Shown piece after piece: positions 1 through 7,776 of a DNA stretch of 16,410 bases. This stretch comes from Pseudomonadota bacterium (GTDB lineage: Bacteria; Pseudomonadota; Gammaproteobacteria; Steroidobacterales; Steroidobacteraceae). The stretch lies in the NCBI GenBank assembly GCA_021808035.1, contig JAKBCG010000014.1:1-16410 (forward strand), written 5' to 3'. The position numbers and the translations under genes are program-made. The notes below the pieces were generated by a model, which was not told where the DNA came from, did not search any database, and was given only the letters and a program-made list of their open reading frames with translations. Position 1 is the first letter of the stretch. Each line of letters opens with the position of its first letter.

Positions 1-1142
1 CCGACATCTATGCGGCGATCGATTCGGGCCGGGCGCACCTTGCTGCAGCGGCCCTGAAAGTGCCGGCGGCACCGATCCCGGGAGTCGCGTTCGCGGTCCC
101 GTACGAACGGGTGCACGAACATCTGATCTACCGCCAGAGCGAGCCACGCCCCGGATCGCTCGCCGACATCGGCGACGGCGACCTCCAGGTCGCCGCCGGC
201 AGCGCGCACGCCCGCACCCTCGCCGACGCGAGCCGCAGGATCCCGGATCTGGTCTGGATCGAGAATGCGAGCACCGACACGCAGGCGCTTCTCGACCAGG
301 TGGCCGACGGGACGATCGACTACACGATCGCGGACTCGGCCGAATTTGCGCTCGCGCACGCGGTGCACCCGGAACTGCGGATCGCCTTCGATCTGCCGGA
401 CACGCGCGCGCTCGCCTGGGCGGTGAGCGCACGGCATCGCAAGTTCCTCGGCGAGGTATCCGCGTACTTCGCGAGGATGCGTTCGAGCGGCGAGCTCGCG
501 TCGATCCTGATGCGCTACTACGGTCGCGCGGAGCGCATGGATTTCGTCGGTCCGCGCGATTTCCTGCGCCAGATGCAGCAGCGGCTGCCCACGTACCGGA
601 AGTGGTTCGAACAGGCTGCCGCGGCGAGCAACGAGAACTGGCGCCTGCTCGCCGCGATCGCGTATCAGGAATCGCGATGGGATCCACACGCGACCTCGCC
701 GACCGGCGCCGAAGGGCTGATGCAGCTGACCCCCGGCACTGCCCGTGAATCCCGGGTCGACGATCCGGACGATCCGCGCGAGAGCATCTTCGGCGGCGCG
801 CGTTATTTCAAGCGCGTGTTCGACAAGATTCCCGCGCACGTGCCGGAGCCCGACCGCACCTGGTTCGCGCTCGCGGCCTACAACATCGGCTTCGGTCATC
901 TCGAGGACGCGCGGGTGCTCGCGCAGCGCGCGGGCCGCAATCCCGATTCCTGGCAGGCGGTGCGCGAGTTCCTGCCACTGCTCGCACAGCCGCGCTGGTA
1001 CGCGCAGACGCAGAACGGCTATGCGCAGGGCTGGGAGCCGGTGCGTTACGTCGACAACGTGCGCGGCTATCTCGACATGCTCGAATGGGCGTGGGGGCCG
1101 AACACCGCCTCGCTGAAGCCGGACACCGTCGCGCTGAACTAG
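1..1142 (+). CDS. mltF: Membrane-bound lytic murein transglycosylase F (5' truncated by window edge)
   Basis: The frame is open from the first bases of the window, so the N-terminus lies outside it; an internal GTG at 60 is not a credible start. MltF is an outer-membrane lytic transglycosylase that cleaves the MurNAc-GlcNAc bond of peptidoglycan to form 1,6-anhydro ends. Two domains are visible. The first is the rear of a periplasmic solute-binding-like domain, with the family-typical run DYTIADS and then VHPEL. The second is an SLT lysozyme-like domain from about base 600, with AAIAYQESRWDP (catalytic Glu codon at 669-671), then GAEGLMQLTPGTA and an AAYNIG motif. The C-terminus appears complete. 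Its nearest neighbour, a transporter, has quite different base composition, so the two are unlikely to be co-regulated. Confidence is high because both domains match in order. Confidence 0.93.
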   Translation, partial: DIYAAIDSGRAHLAAAALKVPAAPIPGVAFAVPYERVHEHLIYRQSEPRPGSLADIGDGDLQVAAGSAHARTLADASRRIPDLVWIENASTDTQALLDQVADGTIDYTIADSAEFALAHAVHPELRIAFDLPDTRALAWAVSARHRKFLGEVSAYFARMRSSGELASILMRYYGRAERMDFVGPRDFLRQMQQRLPTYRKWFEQAAAASNENWRLLAAIAYQESRWDPHATSPTGAEGLMQLTPGTARESRVDDPDDPRESIFGGARYFKRVFDKIPAHVPEPDRTWFALAAYNIGFGHLEDARVLAQRAGRNPDSWQAVREFLPLLAQPRWYAQTQNGYAQGWEPVRYVDNVRGYLDMLEWAWGPNTASLKPDTVALN

Positions 1143-1415
1143 AAAGGCCGTGCTTAAGGGATCGTATGCATGGCTAAGATTCGCTCGATGCTCGGTCGAT
1201 ACGGTGTTCCGGAGGTGGAACCGTATTGATCCGCCGATTTCGCAGACTTTCGAAGTCTTCGATCAGGGCCCCCGGGGTCGACAACACACGGCCGTCACGC
1301 AGCATCGGCGGCGACACGGGGAGGCGGTGATCCGCCCCCCCGCCTCCGGCGCCGGAGGCGAGAAAAATCATCCACACGAACGCGATGAATTGGAAGGAGC
1401 CGCCAGTTTCGTGGC
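1143..1415. other. Intergenic region with several inverted repeats, no supported gene
   Basis: I see no convincing gene between mltF and the MFS transporter; open frames on both strands lack recognisable motifs. The stretch is rich in dyad symmetry. There is a bulged hairpin at 1201-1224 (ACGG, TG bulge, TTCC pairing with GGAACCGT), an AGACTT/AAGTCT hairpin at 1244-1258, and the competing GC-rich palindromes at 1321-1360 described separately. The 1201-1224 hairpin lies 58 bases after the mltF stop and could help end that transcript, but no T-run follows it. Confidence 0.5.
1321..1360. promoter_or_regulatory. Overlapping, mutually exclusive GC-rich inverted repeats upstream of the transporter
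   Basis: CGCCTCCGGC (1341-1350) and GCCGGAGGCG (1351-1360) form a perfect 20-base palindrome. Its left arm also pairs with an upstream segment: GAGGCGG at 1321-1327 is the reverse complement of CCGCCTC at 1340-1346. The two hairpins cannot form together, which is the layout of an attenuator-type switch in a leader. No T-run follows on either strand (AGAAAAAT follows on the plus strand), so this is not a standard intrinsic terminator. Function is unknown. Confidence 0.35.
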
Positions 1416-2804
1416 ATGCTGCTCAGGCGCAGTTCGCCATCCAGCTCGGCGAAAGCGTTGTATTCAGTGAGTAAATTCATCAACCGGCTCACACACAAAG
1501 CTCCTGATACGCCCGTGCATCCCGGCGCCCGGACGTATAGGCGCGAGCTCATCTATTCCTTTCTCGTCGTATTTCTTGGAATCACGGCGGTCACTCTCAG
1601 TCAGCAAAACGCCATCAGCTTGATTCCGCTCAAGAATCTTCTCAAGAATGAGCTGCACGAATCCAAATCCGCAACTGCCGCGTTTTTCTTCTGGATAGGT
1701 ATTGCGTGGTATTTCAAGCCATTCTTCGGCATTTTCACAGACGCGTTCCCACTCTTTGGTACTCGCCGCAAGAGCTACATCCTGACCGGATCGCTGTTGT
1801 CCGTCGCGAGTTTCGTGGGGTTGATATTCACCCCACACCAGTACACTCCCCTGTTGGCGATGTGTATCACAGTCAACGTTTTCATGGTGATCACCAGCAC
1901 TGCCGTTGGTGGCTACATGACGGAGCGGGCCCAGGCGCTGCAGGCATCCGGAAGCTTCGCCTCCATTTTCCAAGTCGCCTATCAGATGGCGGGAGTCGTC
2001 GGCGGGCCGCTGGGCGGATTGTTGGCGACCGTGGCATTCGGGTGGACCAATCTCACCAGCGCGGCAATCATGTTGTTGCCAATATGCGCCTCGCTGTTCG
2101 TCCTCAAGGAAAAGCGAGTCCAAGTTAATTCGCAGTTGCTGCTCCGGGACGCGAGAGGACAGCTCAGGAAAATTGTCAAGGCGAAGACGATCTGGGCGGC
2201 GGCAGGGTTCAGCTTCTTATTTTATTTCGCGCCGGGCATTCAGACCGCGCTCTTCTACCGACAGCAGAACGTCCTGCACATGAGCACCACTCAACAGGGT
2301 CTGATGCTGTTTCTGAACGGCAGCTTTGCGATGGCGATCGCGGCTGTTTACGGTACGTACCTGTCCAAGCGTTGGTCATTACGGCGGCTCTTATTTTGGT
2401 GCATTCTCGCCGGCGCGATCGCGCAGATGGCCTACTCCTTCTACAACTCGATGACCGAGGCGTACGTCATCGAATGTTTCTGGGGACTGGGCTGGGCATC
2501 CGCGGACATGGCCTTGACCGACCTGTACATGCGTGCAACGCCGGAAGGCAGTGAAGCGCTCGGATACTCATTGATGATCAGCGTCCGCAATCTTTCGCTC
2601 TTCGGTGCCGACTGGCTCGGCGCCAAAGCGATGGAAACCTACCACCTTCAATTTAGTACGATGGCAATCGTCAACGGGGCAGTGTCTTTGATTGCGCTCC
2701 CGTTTATCGTCTACCTGCCGGCGGCCCTGGTCGACCGCAGAGACAGGCCCGCAAGCATCGAGGCCATTCCTGTGCCGGCGGCCAAGACCGTCATCGAGGC
2801 TTAG
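1416..2804 (+). CDS. MFS transporter of the BT1 (folate-biopterin transporter) type
   Basis: A 462-residue integral membrane protein with about 12 hydrophobic segments. The early signature WYFKPFFGIFTDAFPLFGTRRK resembles the W-Y-x-K-P-x-x-G-x-x-x-D-x-x-P-x-x-G-x-R-R pattern of the BT1 branch of the major facilitator superfamily, which includes pteridine/folate carriers of protists, plants and cyanobacteria. The bacterial substrate is not known. The ATG at 1416 gives the longest product, but a purine-rich GGAAGGAG (1392-1399) sits 16 bases away, too far for a good ribosome site. TTG 1458 and GTG 1467 in the same frame are alternatives, and the hydrophobic core begins only after residue about 45. 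Base use differs from its neighbours: bases 1681-1740 contain only 25 G+C of 60, whereas adjoining genes are clearly GC-rich. Together with the IS scrap just downstream this suggests horizontal acquisition. Confidence 0.82.
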   Translation: MLLRRSSPSSSAKALYSVSKFINRLTHKAPDTPVHPGARTYRRELIYSFLVVFLGITAVTLSQQNAISLIPLKNLLKNELHESKSATAAFFFWIGIAWYFKPFFGIFTDAFPLFGTRRKSYILTGSLLSVASFVGLIFTPHQYTPLLAMCITVNVFMVITSTAVGGYMTERAQALQASGSFASIFQVAYQMAGVVGGPLGGLLATVAFGWTNLTSAAIMLLPICASLFVLKEKRVQVNSQLLLRDARGQLRKIVKAKTIWAAAGFSFLFYFAPGIQTALFYRQQNVLHMSTTQQGLMLFLNGSFAMAIAAVYGTYLSKRWSLRRLLFWCILAGAIAQMAYSFYNSMTEAYVIECFWGLGWASADMALTDLYMRATPEGSEALGYSLMISVRNLSLFGADWLGAKAMETYHLQFSTMAIVNGAVSLIALPFIVYLPAALVDRRDRPASIEAIPVPAAKTVIEA

Positions 2805-3081
2805 CGACCATAACCGCCCGCGCGAACTCGATCAGGTCGTCATTGGTTCGACAAAGTACTCGTTATGCAATCCGTCAAGGACCGACTTCGCTCGCACGAA
2901 GTCCTGGTCCAAAGGACCGGGGTTTTGCGCCGACTGATCGTCACCATTGCGGGTGGTGGATCAGGGACACCAGCCATGGATCGCAGTGTGAGTGGCGGTT
3001 GACCCGCGCGTGATTCCGGCAGTGCGCGGCATTGTCTGCCCGGGCTTTGCCGCCACCCCGGTGCTGACCCATTCGTTTTTG
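2805..3081. other. Non-coding spacer after the MFS gene
   Basis: No gene is supported here. Open frames read through the segment without recognisable motifs. The only clear structure is the hairpin cluster at 2879-2918. The spacer leads into the transposase remnant. Confidence 0.4.
2879..2918. repeat. Tandem hairpins with alternative pairing
   Basis: GACTTCG (2884-2890) and CGAAGTC (2897-2903) make a perfect 7-base-pair stem with a 6-base loop. The GGTCC at 2906-2910 can pair either with GGACC upstream (2879-2883), extending that stem past a 2-base bulge, or with GGACC downstream (2914-2918) as a second hairpin with an AAA loop. GGGG and TTTT follow. It lies about 75 bases after the transporter stop, so it may act as a 3'-end hairpin for that transcript. 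Confidence 0.4.
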
Positions 3082-3198
3082 ACGAGAGGGGCGGCTCGAC
3101 ACAATCCCAAGATCGCGTCGGTTACATTGGCGAACAAGAACGCGCGCGCTTTTTGGGCGCTATTGGCGCATGGTGGCGGACACCAGGCCGATTACCGG
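3082..3198 (+). pseudogene. IS110-type transposase, C-terminal remnant
   Basis: The frame encodes TRGAARHNPKIASV, then TLANKNARAFWALLAHG and ADYR. The run A-L/T-L-A-N-K-x-A-R-x-x-W-A-L-L-x-x-G followed by a short Y-R tail is the usual end of IS110/IS1111-family transposases (DEDD/Transposase_20 type). The rest of the transposase, including the N-terminal DEDD part, is missing upstream, so this is a dead fragment. The open frame around it (2992-3306) continues past the expected end without matching anything. It marks the transporter/tadA gap as a former insertion site. Recognition is from memory of the family's C-terminal pattern, so it is moderately secure. Confidence 0.6.
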
Positions 3199-3454
3199 TT
3201 AGTCAATTCGATGGCGGCATGGACGAAAGCGTTCACGAGCCGCCATCGACTGCAAAATCGTGACAGCACGTTCTCAACACTGATTGCACAGGCGTGCTTG
3301 AGGTGATGGCATCACTGGTCAGATCGGGATCGACTCAACCTGCTTTCGGACATGGACTTCCGCTGGCCTATCGAGCGCGACTTGCCGAACGCGCCAAAAA
3401 ACACACTGCCATCCGCCCGAACGCACCCGGGGCATTGATCGGCCGCACGCCAAA
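3199..3454. other. Possible IS110 3' flank, no gene
   Basis: This stretch lies between the transposase scrap and the end of tadA. I find no gene in it. If the scrap belongs to an IS1111-type element, this would be the element's 3' non-coding end, where that subgroup carries its bridge RNA. I cannot identify element ends or a conserved RNA fold by eye. Confidence 0.25.
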
Positions 3455-3910
3455 TCAGCGCCGCCGCGCGGTGAAGAATTCCCGCAGCAGCTGCGCGCAC
3501 TCGTCCGCGCACACGCCGCCGAACACGTCCATCCGATGCGTCAGACGCGGCTCGCGCGGCAGATCGAGCACGCTGCCGCAGGCGCCCGCCTTCGGATCCC
3601 ATGCGCCGAACACCGTGCGCGCGACGCGCGCGTTCAGCAACGCGCCCGCGCACATCGCGCACGGCTCCAGCGTGACGTACAGCGTCGCACGCTCCAGACG
3701 GTAATTGCGCCGCGCCGCGCCGGCCGAGCGCAGTGCGAGGATCTCCGCATGCGCGGTCGGATCGCAGGCGCCGATGGGCCGGTTCCAGGCTTCCGCGACG
3801 ATCCCGCCGTCGATCACGACGAGCGCGCCGACCGGCACCTCGCCCTCGCGCGCGCCCCGCGCGGCCAGTTCGAGCGCGTGCCGCAGGTAATCGACGTCCG
3901 TTGCCGTCAT
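3455..3910 (-). CDS. tadA: tRNA-specific adenosine deaminase TadA
   Basis: TadA converts adenosine 34 of tRNA-Arg(ACG) to inosine and is usually essential. The 151-residue protein carries both zinc/catalytic signatures of the cytidine deaminase fold: PTAHAE (His54, Glu56), where Glu is the proton shuttle, and LEPCAMC (Cys84, Cys87), completing the zinc site. EVPVGALVV precedes them, and RRNYRL and GACGS follow as expected. Length fits the family. I chose the ATG complementary to 3908-3910 (MTATDVDY). The frame stays open further upstream, but that extension is arginine-rich and overlaps the methyltransferase gene. The start lies 16 bases after the methyltransferase stop, so the two are probably co-transcribed. 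In related gammaproteobacteria tadA sits near guaA and mltF, which supports the backbone reading of this window. Confidence 0.95.
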   Translation of the reverse strand: MTATDVDYLRHALELAARGAREGEVPVGALVVIDGGIVAEAWNRPIGACDPTAHAEILALRSAGAARRNYRLERATLYVTLEPCAMCAGALLNARVARTVFGAWDPKAGACGSVLDLPREPRLTHRMDVFGGVCADECAQLLREFFTARRR

Positions 3911-3926
3911 CGGGCGACCGCGCCGC

Positions 3927-4781
3927 TCAGGATTCGCGCGTCGCCTGGACGATCCAGACCGCCCCGCGCATCCGCACGCCATCCGGACCGAGTTGCGGGA
4001 TCAATGCCGCGCGCACGGCATCCGACGCCGCCGGCAGCAGTTCCGGCCGTTCACGCATCGCGGCACCGAGCGGGCCGACACGGCACAGGAGCCGCACCGA
4101 CTCCTCGAGACCCGTGCCACCGATCATGGCCTCGTACGGCTCGATCCGTGGGTTCGGGAACCCCGCGTCGACCAGGATCCGTCCCACCCGCTCGGCGTCG
4201 GCGAACGCGAACGGCCCAGGCGCAAGCGGATCGACGGGCGCCGGCGGCGGCAGCAAGGCTCGCGCGGCCTCCAGCGGGACGCGCATCCAGTCGCTCTCCT
4301 CGAAGCTGCGCCAGCACACGAACGCGAGCCGGCCCGCGGGCTTCAGCGCCCGCCGGACGTTGTCGAACGCGGCGACCGGATCGGCAAAGAACATCACGCC
4401 GAAACGAGAGAACGCCGCATCGAACGTCGCCGGCGCGAACGGCTCGACCTGCGCATCGGCTTCACGGAACTCGATCGGTGCGCCGGAAGCCGGCTGCGCG
4501 CGTGCGCGCGCCACCGCGAGCATCGGTCGCGACACGTCGATCGCGACGACGGTGCCCGAGGGTCCGACCTGCGTCGCGAGTTCGACCGAGGTCTGGCCGC
4601 AACCGCAGCCGAGGTCGAGGATCCGTTCACCGGGGCGTGGCGCGAGCCGGCGGATCGCCTCGAGACCGAGCGGTTCGACCTGGCGATCGAGCACGTGCTG
4701 CAGCTTCGCCCAGGTCACCCCGGCGGCGTCGTTCCAATAGGCGATTTGCTGTCGGTTATCCGCGGCGGATCGTTCGTTCAT
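3927..4781 (-). CDS. Class I SAM-dependent methyltransferase
   Basis: A 284-residue Rossmann-fold methyltransferase. The SAM-binding motif I, ILDLGCGCGQTS, lies near residues 54-65. The acidic loop after strand 2, AIDVSRPML (80-88), follows, then EADAQVEPF and FDAAFSRFGVMFFADP as motifs II and III, and RALKPAGRLAFVCWR as the post-motif strand typical of the UbiE/COQ5-like Methyltransf_11/25 group. The substrate cannot be told from the sequence. The N-terminus (NRQQIAYWNDAAGVTWAKLQHVLD) resembles small-molecule methyltransferases that begin with an N-x-x-x-W segment. It starts divergently from the dioxygenase gene and is followed closely by tadA, so it leads a two-gene unit. Confidence 0.88.
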   Translation of the reverse strand: MNERSAADNRQQIAYWNDAAGVTWAKLQHVLDRQVEPLGLEAIRRLAPRPGERILDLGCGCGQTSVELATQVGPSGTVVAIDVSRPMLAVARARAQPASGAPIEFREADAQVEPFAPATFDAAFSRFGVMFFADPVAAFDNVRRALKPAGRLAFVCWRSFEESDWMRVPLEAARALLPPPAPVDPLAPGPFAFADAERVGRILVDAGFPNPRIEPYEAMIGGTGLEESVRLLCRVGPLGAAMRERPELLPAASDAVRAALIPQLGPDGVRMRGAVWIVQATRES

Positions 4782-4810
4782 GGAGTGATCTTAGCGCCGC
4801 GGGCGTCTGC

Positions 4811-4852
4811 TTGTGTTGCGATCTCATTGCTTTATCATCCCTCTCGTGAGGG
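4811..4852 (+). promoter_or_regulatory. Candidate sigma70-like promoter for the dioxygenase gene
   Basis: TTGTGT (4811-4816) and TATCAT (4833-4838) are separated by 16 bases and lie in the divergent region about 50 bases before the chosen dioxygenase start. A small inverted repeat, CCCTC (4839-4843) with GAGGG (4848-4852), directly follows the -10 hexamer, where an operator could sit. Found by eye only. Confidence 0.3.
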
Positions 4853-4887
4853 CATCGCGCGGCTCGACGGCGCCGGGAGACGAGACG

Positions 4888-5682
4888 ATGAGTGTCGTGG
4901 AATCGGTGAGCGCCGCGCAGATCGCGGAATTCGAACGCGACGGCGTCGTGCTGCTGCGCGGGCTGTTCGCACCATGGGTCGAAACCTTGCGCGCGGGCGT
5001 CGAACGCAACATGACCGAGCCCGGTCCCTACGCCGCGGAGAACCTCAAGCCCGGCGAGAGCGGGCGGTTCTTCGACGACTACTGCAACTGGACCCGGATC
5101 CCGGAATTCGCGCGGGTCGTCCGCGATCCGCGGATCGCCATGGCTGCGGCGGCGCTGATGCGCTCGCAACGCGTCCAGATGTTTCACGACCACGTGCTCG
5201 TGAAGGAACCGGGAACCTCGAAGGCCACGCCCTGGCACCAGGACGCGCCGTACTACTTCGTCGACGGCGAGCAGACGGTGAGTTTCTGGACGCCGCTCGA
5301 TCCGGTGCGCGAGGCGAGTCTGCGCTGCGTGGCGGGCTCTCATCGCTGGCCGAAGCTCGTGTTGCCAACCCGCTGGCTGTCGGAACAGAATTTCTACCCG
5401 AACGTCGACGACTACCTGCCGGTGCCGGACCCCGACGCGCAAGGCCTGCGCGTGCTCGAATGGCCGATGGAGCCCGGCGACGCGGTCGCGTTCTCATATC
5501 GCACCCTGCACGGCGCGCGCGGCAATCACAGCACGATCCGACGGCGCGCGTTCTCGCTGCGTCTGGTCGGCGACGACGCCCGCTACGTCGAGCGGCCCGG
5601 CCGCACCTCACCGCCGTACCCTGGCCACGGCATGCAGCCAGGCGAGCGCCTGCGCGAGGACTGGTTTCCCGACCTGCTCTGA
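4888..5682 (+). CDS. Phytanoyl-CoA dioxygenase (PhyH) family protein
   Basis: A 264-residue Fe(II)/2-oxoglutarate-dependent oxygenase. The facial triad is visible: TPWHQD gives His117 and Asp119, and TLHGA gives the distal His208. Arginines in the following STIRRRAFSLR segment are placed to bind the 2-oxoglutarate carboxylate. FERDGVVLLRGLF near the N-terminus and a CVAGSH segment are usual for PhyH proteins. Such enzymes hydroxylate or halogenate diverse substrates, so the reaction is not fixed. I chose the ATG at 4888 because GGGAGA lies about 8 bases before it. The frame is open to 4813, but the extra 25 residues lack conservation features and would overlap the candidate promoter. It converges on the aldo/keto reductase with only about 40 bases between the stops. 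Confidence 0.88.
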   Translation: MSVVESVSAAQIAEFERDGVVLLRGLFAPWVETLRAGVERNMTEPGPYAAENLKPGESGRFFDDYCNWTRIPEFARVVRDPRIAMAAAALMRSQRVQMFHDHVLVKEPGTSKATPWHQDAPYYFVDGEQTVSFWTPLDPVREASLRCVAGSHRWPKLVLPTRWLSEQNFYPNVDDYLPVPDPDAQGLRVLEWPMEPGDAVAFSYRTLHGARGNHSTIRRRAFSLRLVGDDARYVERPGRTSPPYPGHGMQPGERLREDWFPDLL

Positions 5683-5723
5683 TAGGCGCGACGCTTCCAG
5701 CCGCGCGCGGGCGCGCCGTCCGC

Positions 5724-6710
5724 TCAGCGGTCGACGGACCGCATCCCTTGTTCGTGGTAACGCGCCCCCGCGGTCACACCCGGCGGAAACGCCGCGTTCA
5801 GCCGTTCGAGCTGCGCTTTGGAAAGAGAAACCTGCAACGCACCGACGTTCTCCTCGAGGTAGCGCGTGTGCTTGGTGCCGGGGATCGGGACGATGTCCTC
5901 ACCTTGGGCCAGCACCCAGGCCAACGCCGCCTGCGCTGGCGAACAGCCGATCTGCGCAGCGAGGCGTTTGACCGTGTCGGCAAGTTGCAGGTTGCGCTGG
6001 AAGTTCCCGCCGTCGAAACGGGGATGACGGCGACGCCAATCGTCGGCCGGAATGTCCTCCGGCGTCTTGAATCGCCCGGTGAGGAATCCGCGGCCGAGCG
6101 GGCTGTACGCCACGAAACCGATGCCGAGCTCGCGGCAGGTCGCGAGGATCTCGCCTTCCGGATCCCGCGACCACAGGGAGTATTCGGTTTGCAACGCGGC
6201 AATCGGGTGGACGCGCGCGGCGCGACGGATCGTCGCCGGCGCCGCCTCGGACAACCCGAGGTAGCGGACCTTGCCCTCGCGCACCAGCTCCGCCATCGCA
6301 CCCACCGTGTCCTCGATCGGGGTGTTCGGGTCGACCCGATGTTGATAGTACAGATCGATGTGCGACACCCCGAGGCGCGCGAGACTCGCGTCGCAGGCCT
6401 GCTTGACGTATTCCGGCCGGCCGTTGACGCCGAGGAACTCTCCGTTCGGACCACGCATGTTGCCGAATTTCGTCGCGATCACGACCTGGTCGCGCCGGTC
6501 GCGGATTGCGCGCCCGACCAGCGCCTCGTTGCGACCCACGCCGTACATGTCGGCCGTGTCGAAAAATCGGATCCCGAGGTCGAGCGCCTTGCGGATCGTG
6601 GCCATTGACTCCTGATCGTCAGCGGCACCGTAGAACTCGGACATCCCCATGCATCCAAGCCCGAGCGCCGTGACTTCCAAACCCGAAGTACCCAGCTTGC
6701 GCGTCTTCAT
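5724..6710 (-). CDS. Aldo/keto reductase
   Basis: A 328-residue NADPH-dependent oxidoreductase with a TIM-barrel fold. The catalytic tetrad is in place: Asp51 and Tyr56 in RFFDTADMYG, Lys81 in VIATKFGN, and His124 in DLYYQHRVDP. YSPLGRGFLTG and the late IVPIPGTKHTRYLEEN segment are typical of the AKR subgroup containing plant auxin-induced/YakC-like reductases (aldehyde or ketone reduction). I chose the ATG complementary to 6708-6710 (MKTRKLGTSGLEV) because a GGAG lies six bases before it and the family usually begins with this L-G-x-S/T-G-L-x-V motif. The longer frame to 6794 adds an unsupported arginine-rich extension. It is a single gene converging on the dioxygenase. Confidence 0.93.
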   Translation of the reverse strand: MKTRKLGTSGLEVTALGLGCMGMSEFYGAADDQESMATIRKALDLGIRFFDTADMYGVGRNEALVGRAIRDRRDQVVIATKFGNMRGPNGEFLGVNGRPEYVKQACDASLARLGVSHIDLYYQHRVDPNTPIEDTVGAMAELVREGKVRYLGLSEAAPATIRRAARVHPIAALQTEYSLWSRDPEGEILATCRELGIGFVAYSPLGRGFLTGRFKTPEDIPADDWRRRHPRFDGGNFQRNLQLADTVKRLAAQIGCSPAQAALAWVLAQGEDIVPIPGTKHTRYLEENVGALQVSLSKAQLERLNAAFPPGVTAGARYHEQGMRSVDR

Positions 6711-6962
6711 CGTGACTCCGTGAACGTCGATCATTGCCACCTGCGGATTGCCGCGCCTCGCCGGTCGCCGCCGATGCGGCGCGTAACACGGCAAGCGCAG
6801 GATTCTACCGCCAAGGTGGGCCGTCGGCGCGCAGCGAGTGATATTTCCAACCGCCGCCTCGATCGGTTTGCCGGTGCACTGTCATTGCGGCCCGTCCGCG
6901 CTAAGATGTCAAAGAGACAAGATGGATAAACACGGTCATTGGACGCAGGACGGAGGTCCACC

Positions 6963-7166
6963 ATGGAATGCAACGTCGGAACCGCGGATCGCGTGATCCG
7001 CATCCTGGCCGGTCTCGCATTGATTGCGCTGGCCGCCACCGGACGCATCGGTTGGTGGGGCTATATCGGTATCGTGCCGCTGCTCACCGGGGTATTTCGG
7101 TTCTGCCCGGCTTATCGGCTGTTCGGCATCCGCACCTGTCCGATGGCGAAGCCGCCACACGGCTGA
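6963..7166 (+). CDS. DUF2892 family inner membrane protein
   Basis: A 67-residue protein beginning MECNVGTADRVIRILAG, the N-terminal signature of DUF2892 (the membrane part of YgaP-like proteins, also common as a stand-alone small protein). Two hydrophobic segments are predicted at about residues 13-26 and 32-50, then CPAYRLFGIRTC with two cysteines at 48 and 59. Stand-alone members have no proven function; some occur beside rhodanese or sulfur-related genes. The start at 6963 is supported by GGAGG at 6952-6956. The stop converges on the universal stress protein gene 15 bases away. Confidence 0.88.
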   Translation: MECNVGTADRVIRILAGLALIALAATGRIGWWGYIGIVPLLTGVFRFCPAYRLFGIRTCPMAKPPHG

Positions 7167-7181
7167 AACCGGCCGGGCGGA

Positions 7182-7643
7182 TCAGCCCGATCCCGGTCCG
7201 CGGATCAAGAGCACCGGGACCGGCGACGTGCGCACGACGAACTCGGCGTCGCTGCCGAGCACGAGCCGGCGCAATCCACGGCGACCATGGGTGCCGAGAA
7301 CGATCAGATCCGCCGGCCAGGTCTTCAAGTACTCGACGATCGCCTCTCCCACCGGCCCGGTCGCGATGTCGATCGTGTCGGTTCGCACGGTCACGCCGGC
7401 CGCATTGGCGTGCGCCTCGGCTTCGCTCAGGATCCGCTCCCCGCGGGCGCGAAGCGCTCGCAGCAGATCTTCCGACCGGACCGTGCCACGCAAACCGTCC
7501 TGCTCCAAATAGTCGTGGACGACGTGCAACAAGCACAGGGTCGCTCCCTGGTCCTTGCCGAGTCGCAGCGCATGCTCCAGCCCGGCCACCGCCGTGGCGC
7601 TGCCGTCGAGTGGCACCAGGATCCGCTTGTAGATGCCCGCCAT
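7182..7643 (-). CDS. Universal stress protein (UspA family)
   Basis: A 153-residue single-domain Usp protein. It begins YKRILVPLDGS, the first beta strand and nucleotide-loop Asp of the fold, has LCLLHVV as strand 2, and carries the ATP-binding signature G-x2-G-x9-G-S as GTHGRRGLRRLVLGS. It ends VVRTSPVPVLLIR as expected. It is therefore probably of the ATP-binding type. Usp proteins are cytoplasmic and are induced by starvation or respiratory stress. I chose the ATG complementary to 7641-7643, which has AGGAG about 8 bases upstream. The frame continues further, but the first 40 residues would be unrelated to the fold. The exporter gene upstream is on the same strand, 133 bases away. Confidence 0.93.
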   Translation of the reverse strand: MAGIYKRILVPLDGSATAVAGLEHALRLGKDQGATLCLLHVVHDYLEQDGLRGTVRSEDLLRALRARGERILSEAEAHANAAGVTVRTDTIDIATGPVGEAIVEYLKTWPADLIVLGTHGRRGLRRLVLGSDAEFVVRTSPVPVLLIRGPGSG

Positions 7644-7776
7644 GGAATGCTCCTGCTCGTCGCGTCGAATGATGGTAGGCCCCATATAAGTGCCGGCAAT
7701 ACGGAGAGTCGCGTAGACGTCCGCGCGGACCGAGGACGCCGCGCGCGACGGCGATGCACGCAACCGCCGATGCGCA

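Noticed and set aside
1416..1466. Certain start of the transporter at ATG 1416
   Set aside because: Kept as the annotated start, but not claimed as proven: the ribosome-like GGAAGGAG is too far away and in-frame TTG 1458 or GTG 1467 are possible.
1150..1470. Plus-strand frame of 106 residues between mltF and the transporter
   Set aside because: No ribosome site or motif, and it overlaps the inverted repeats and the transporter start.
3536..6608. Very long plus-strand frames (437 and 871 residues) across tadA, the methyltransferase, the dioxygenase and the reductase
   Set aside because: They are arginine-rich, lack any motif, and run antisense or out of frame to genes with clear catalytic motifs; they are an effect of high GC.
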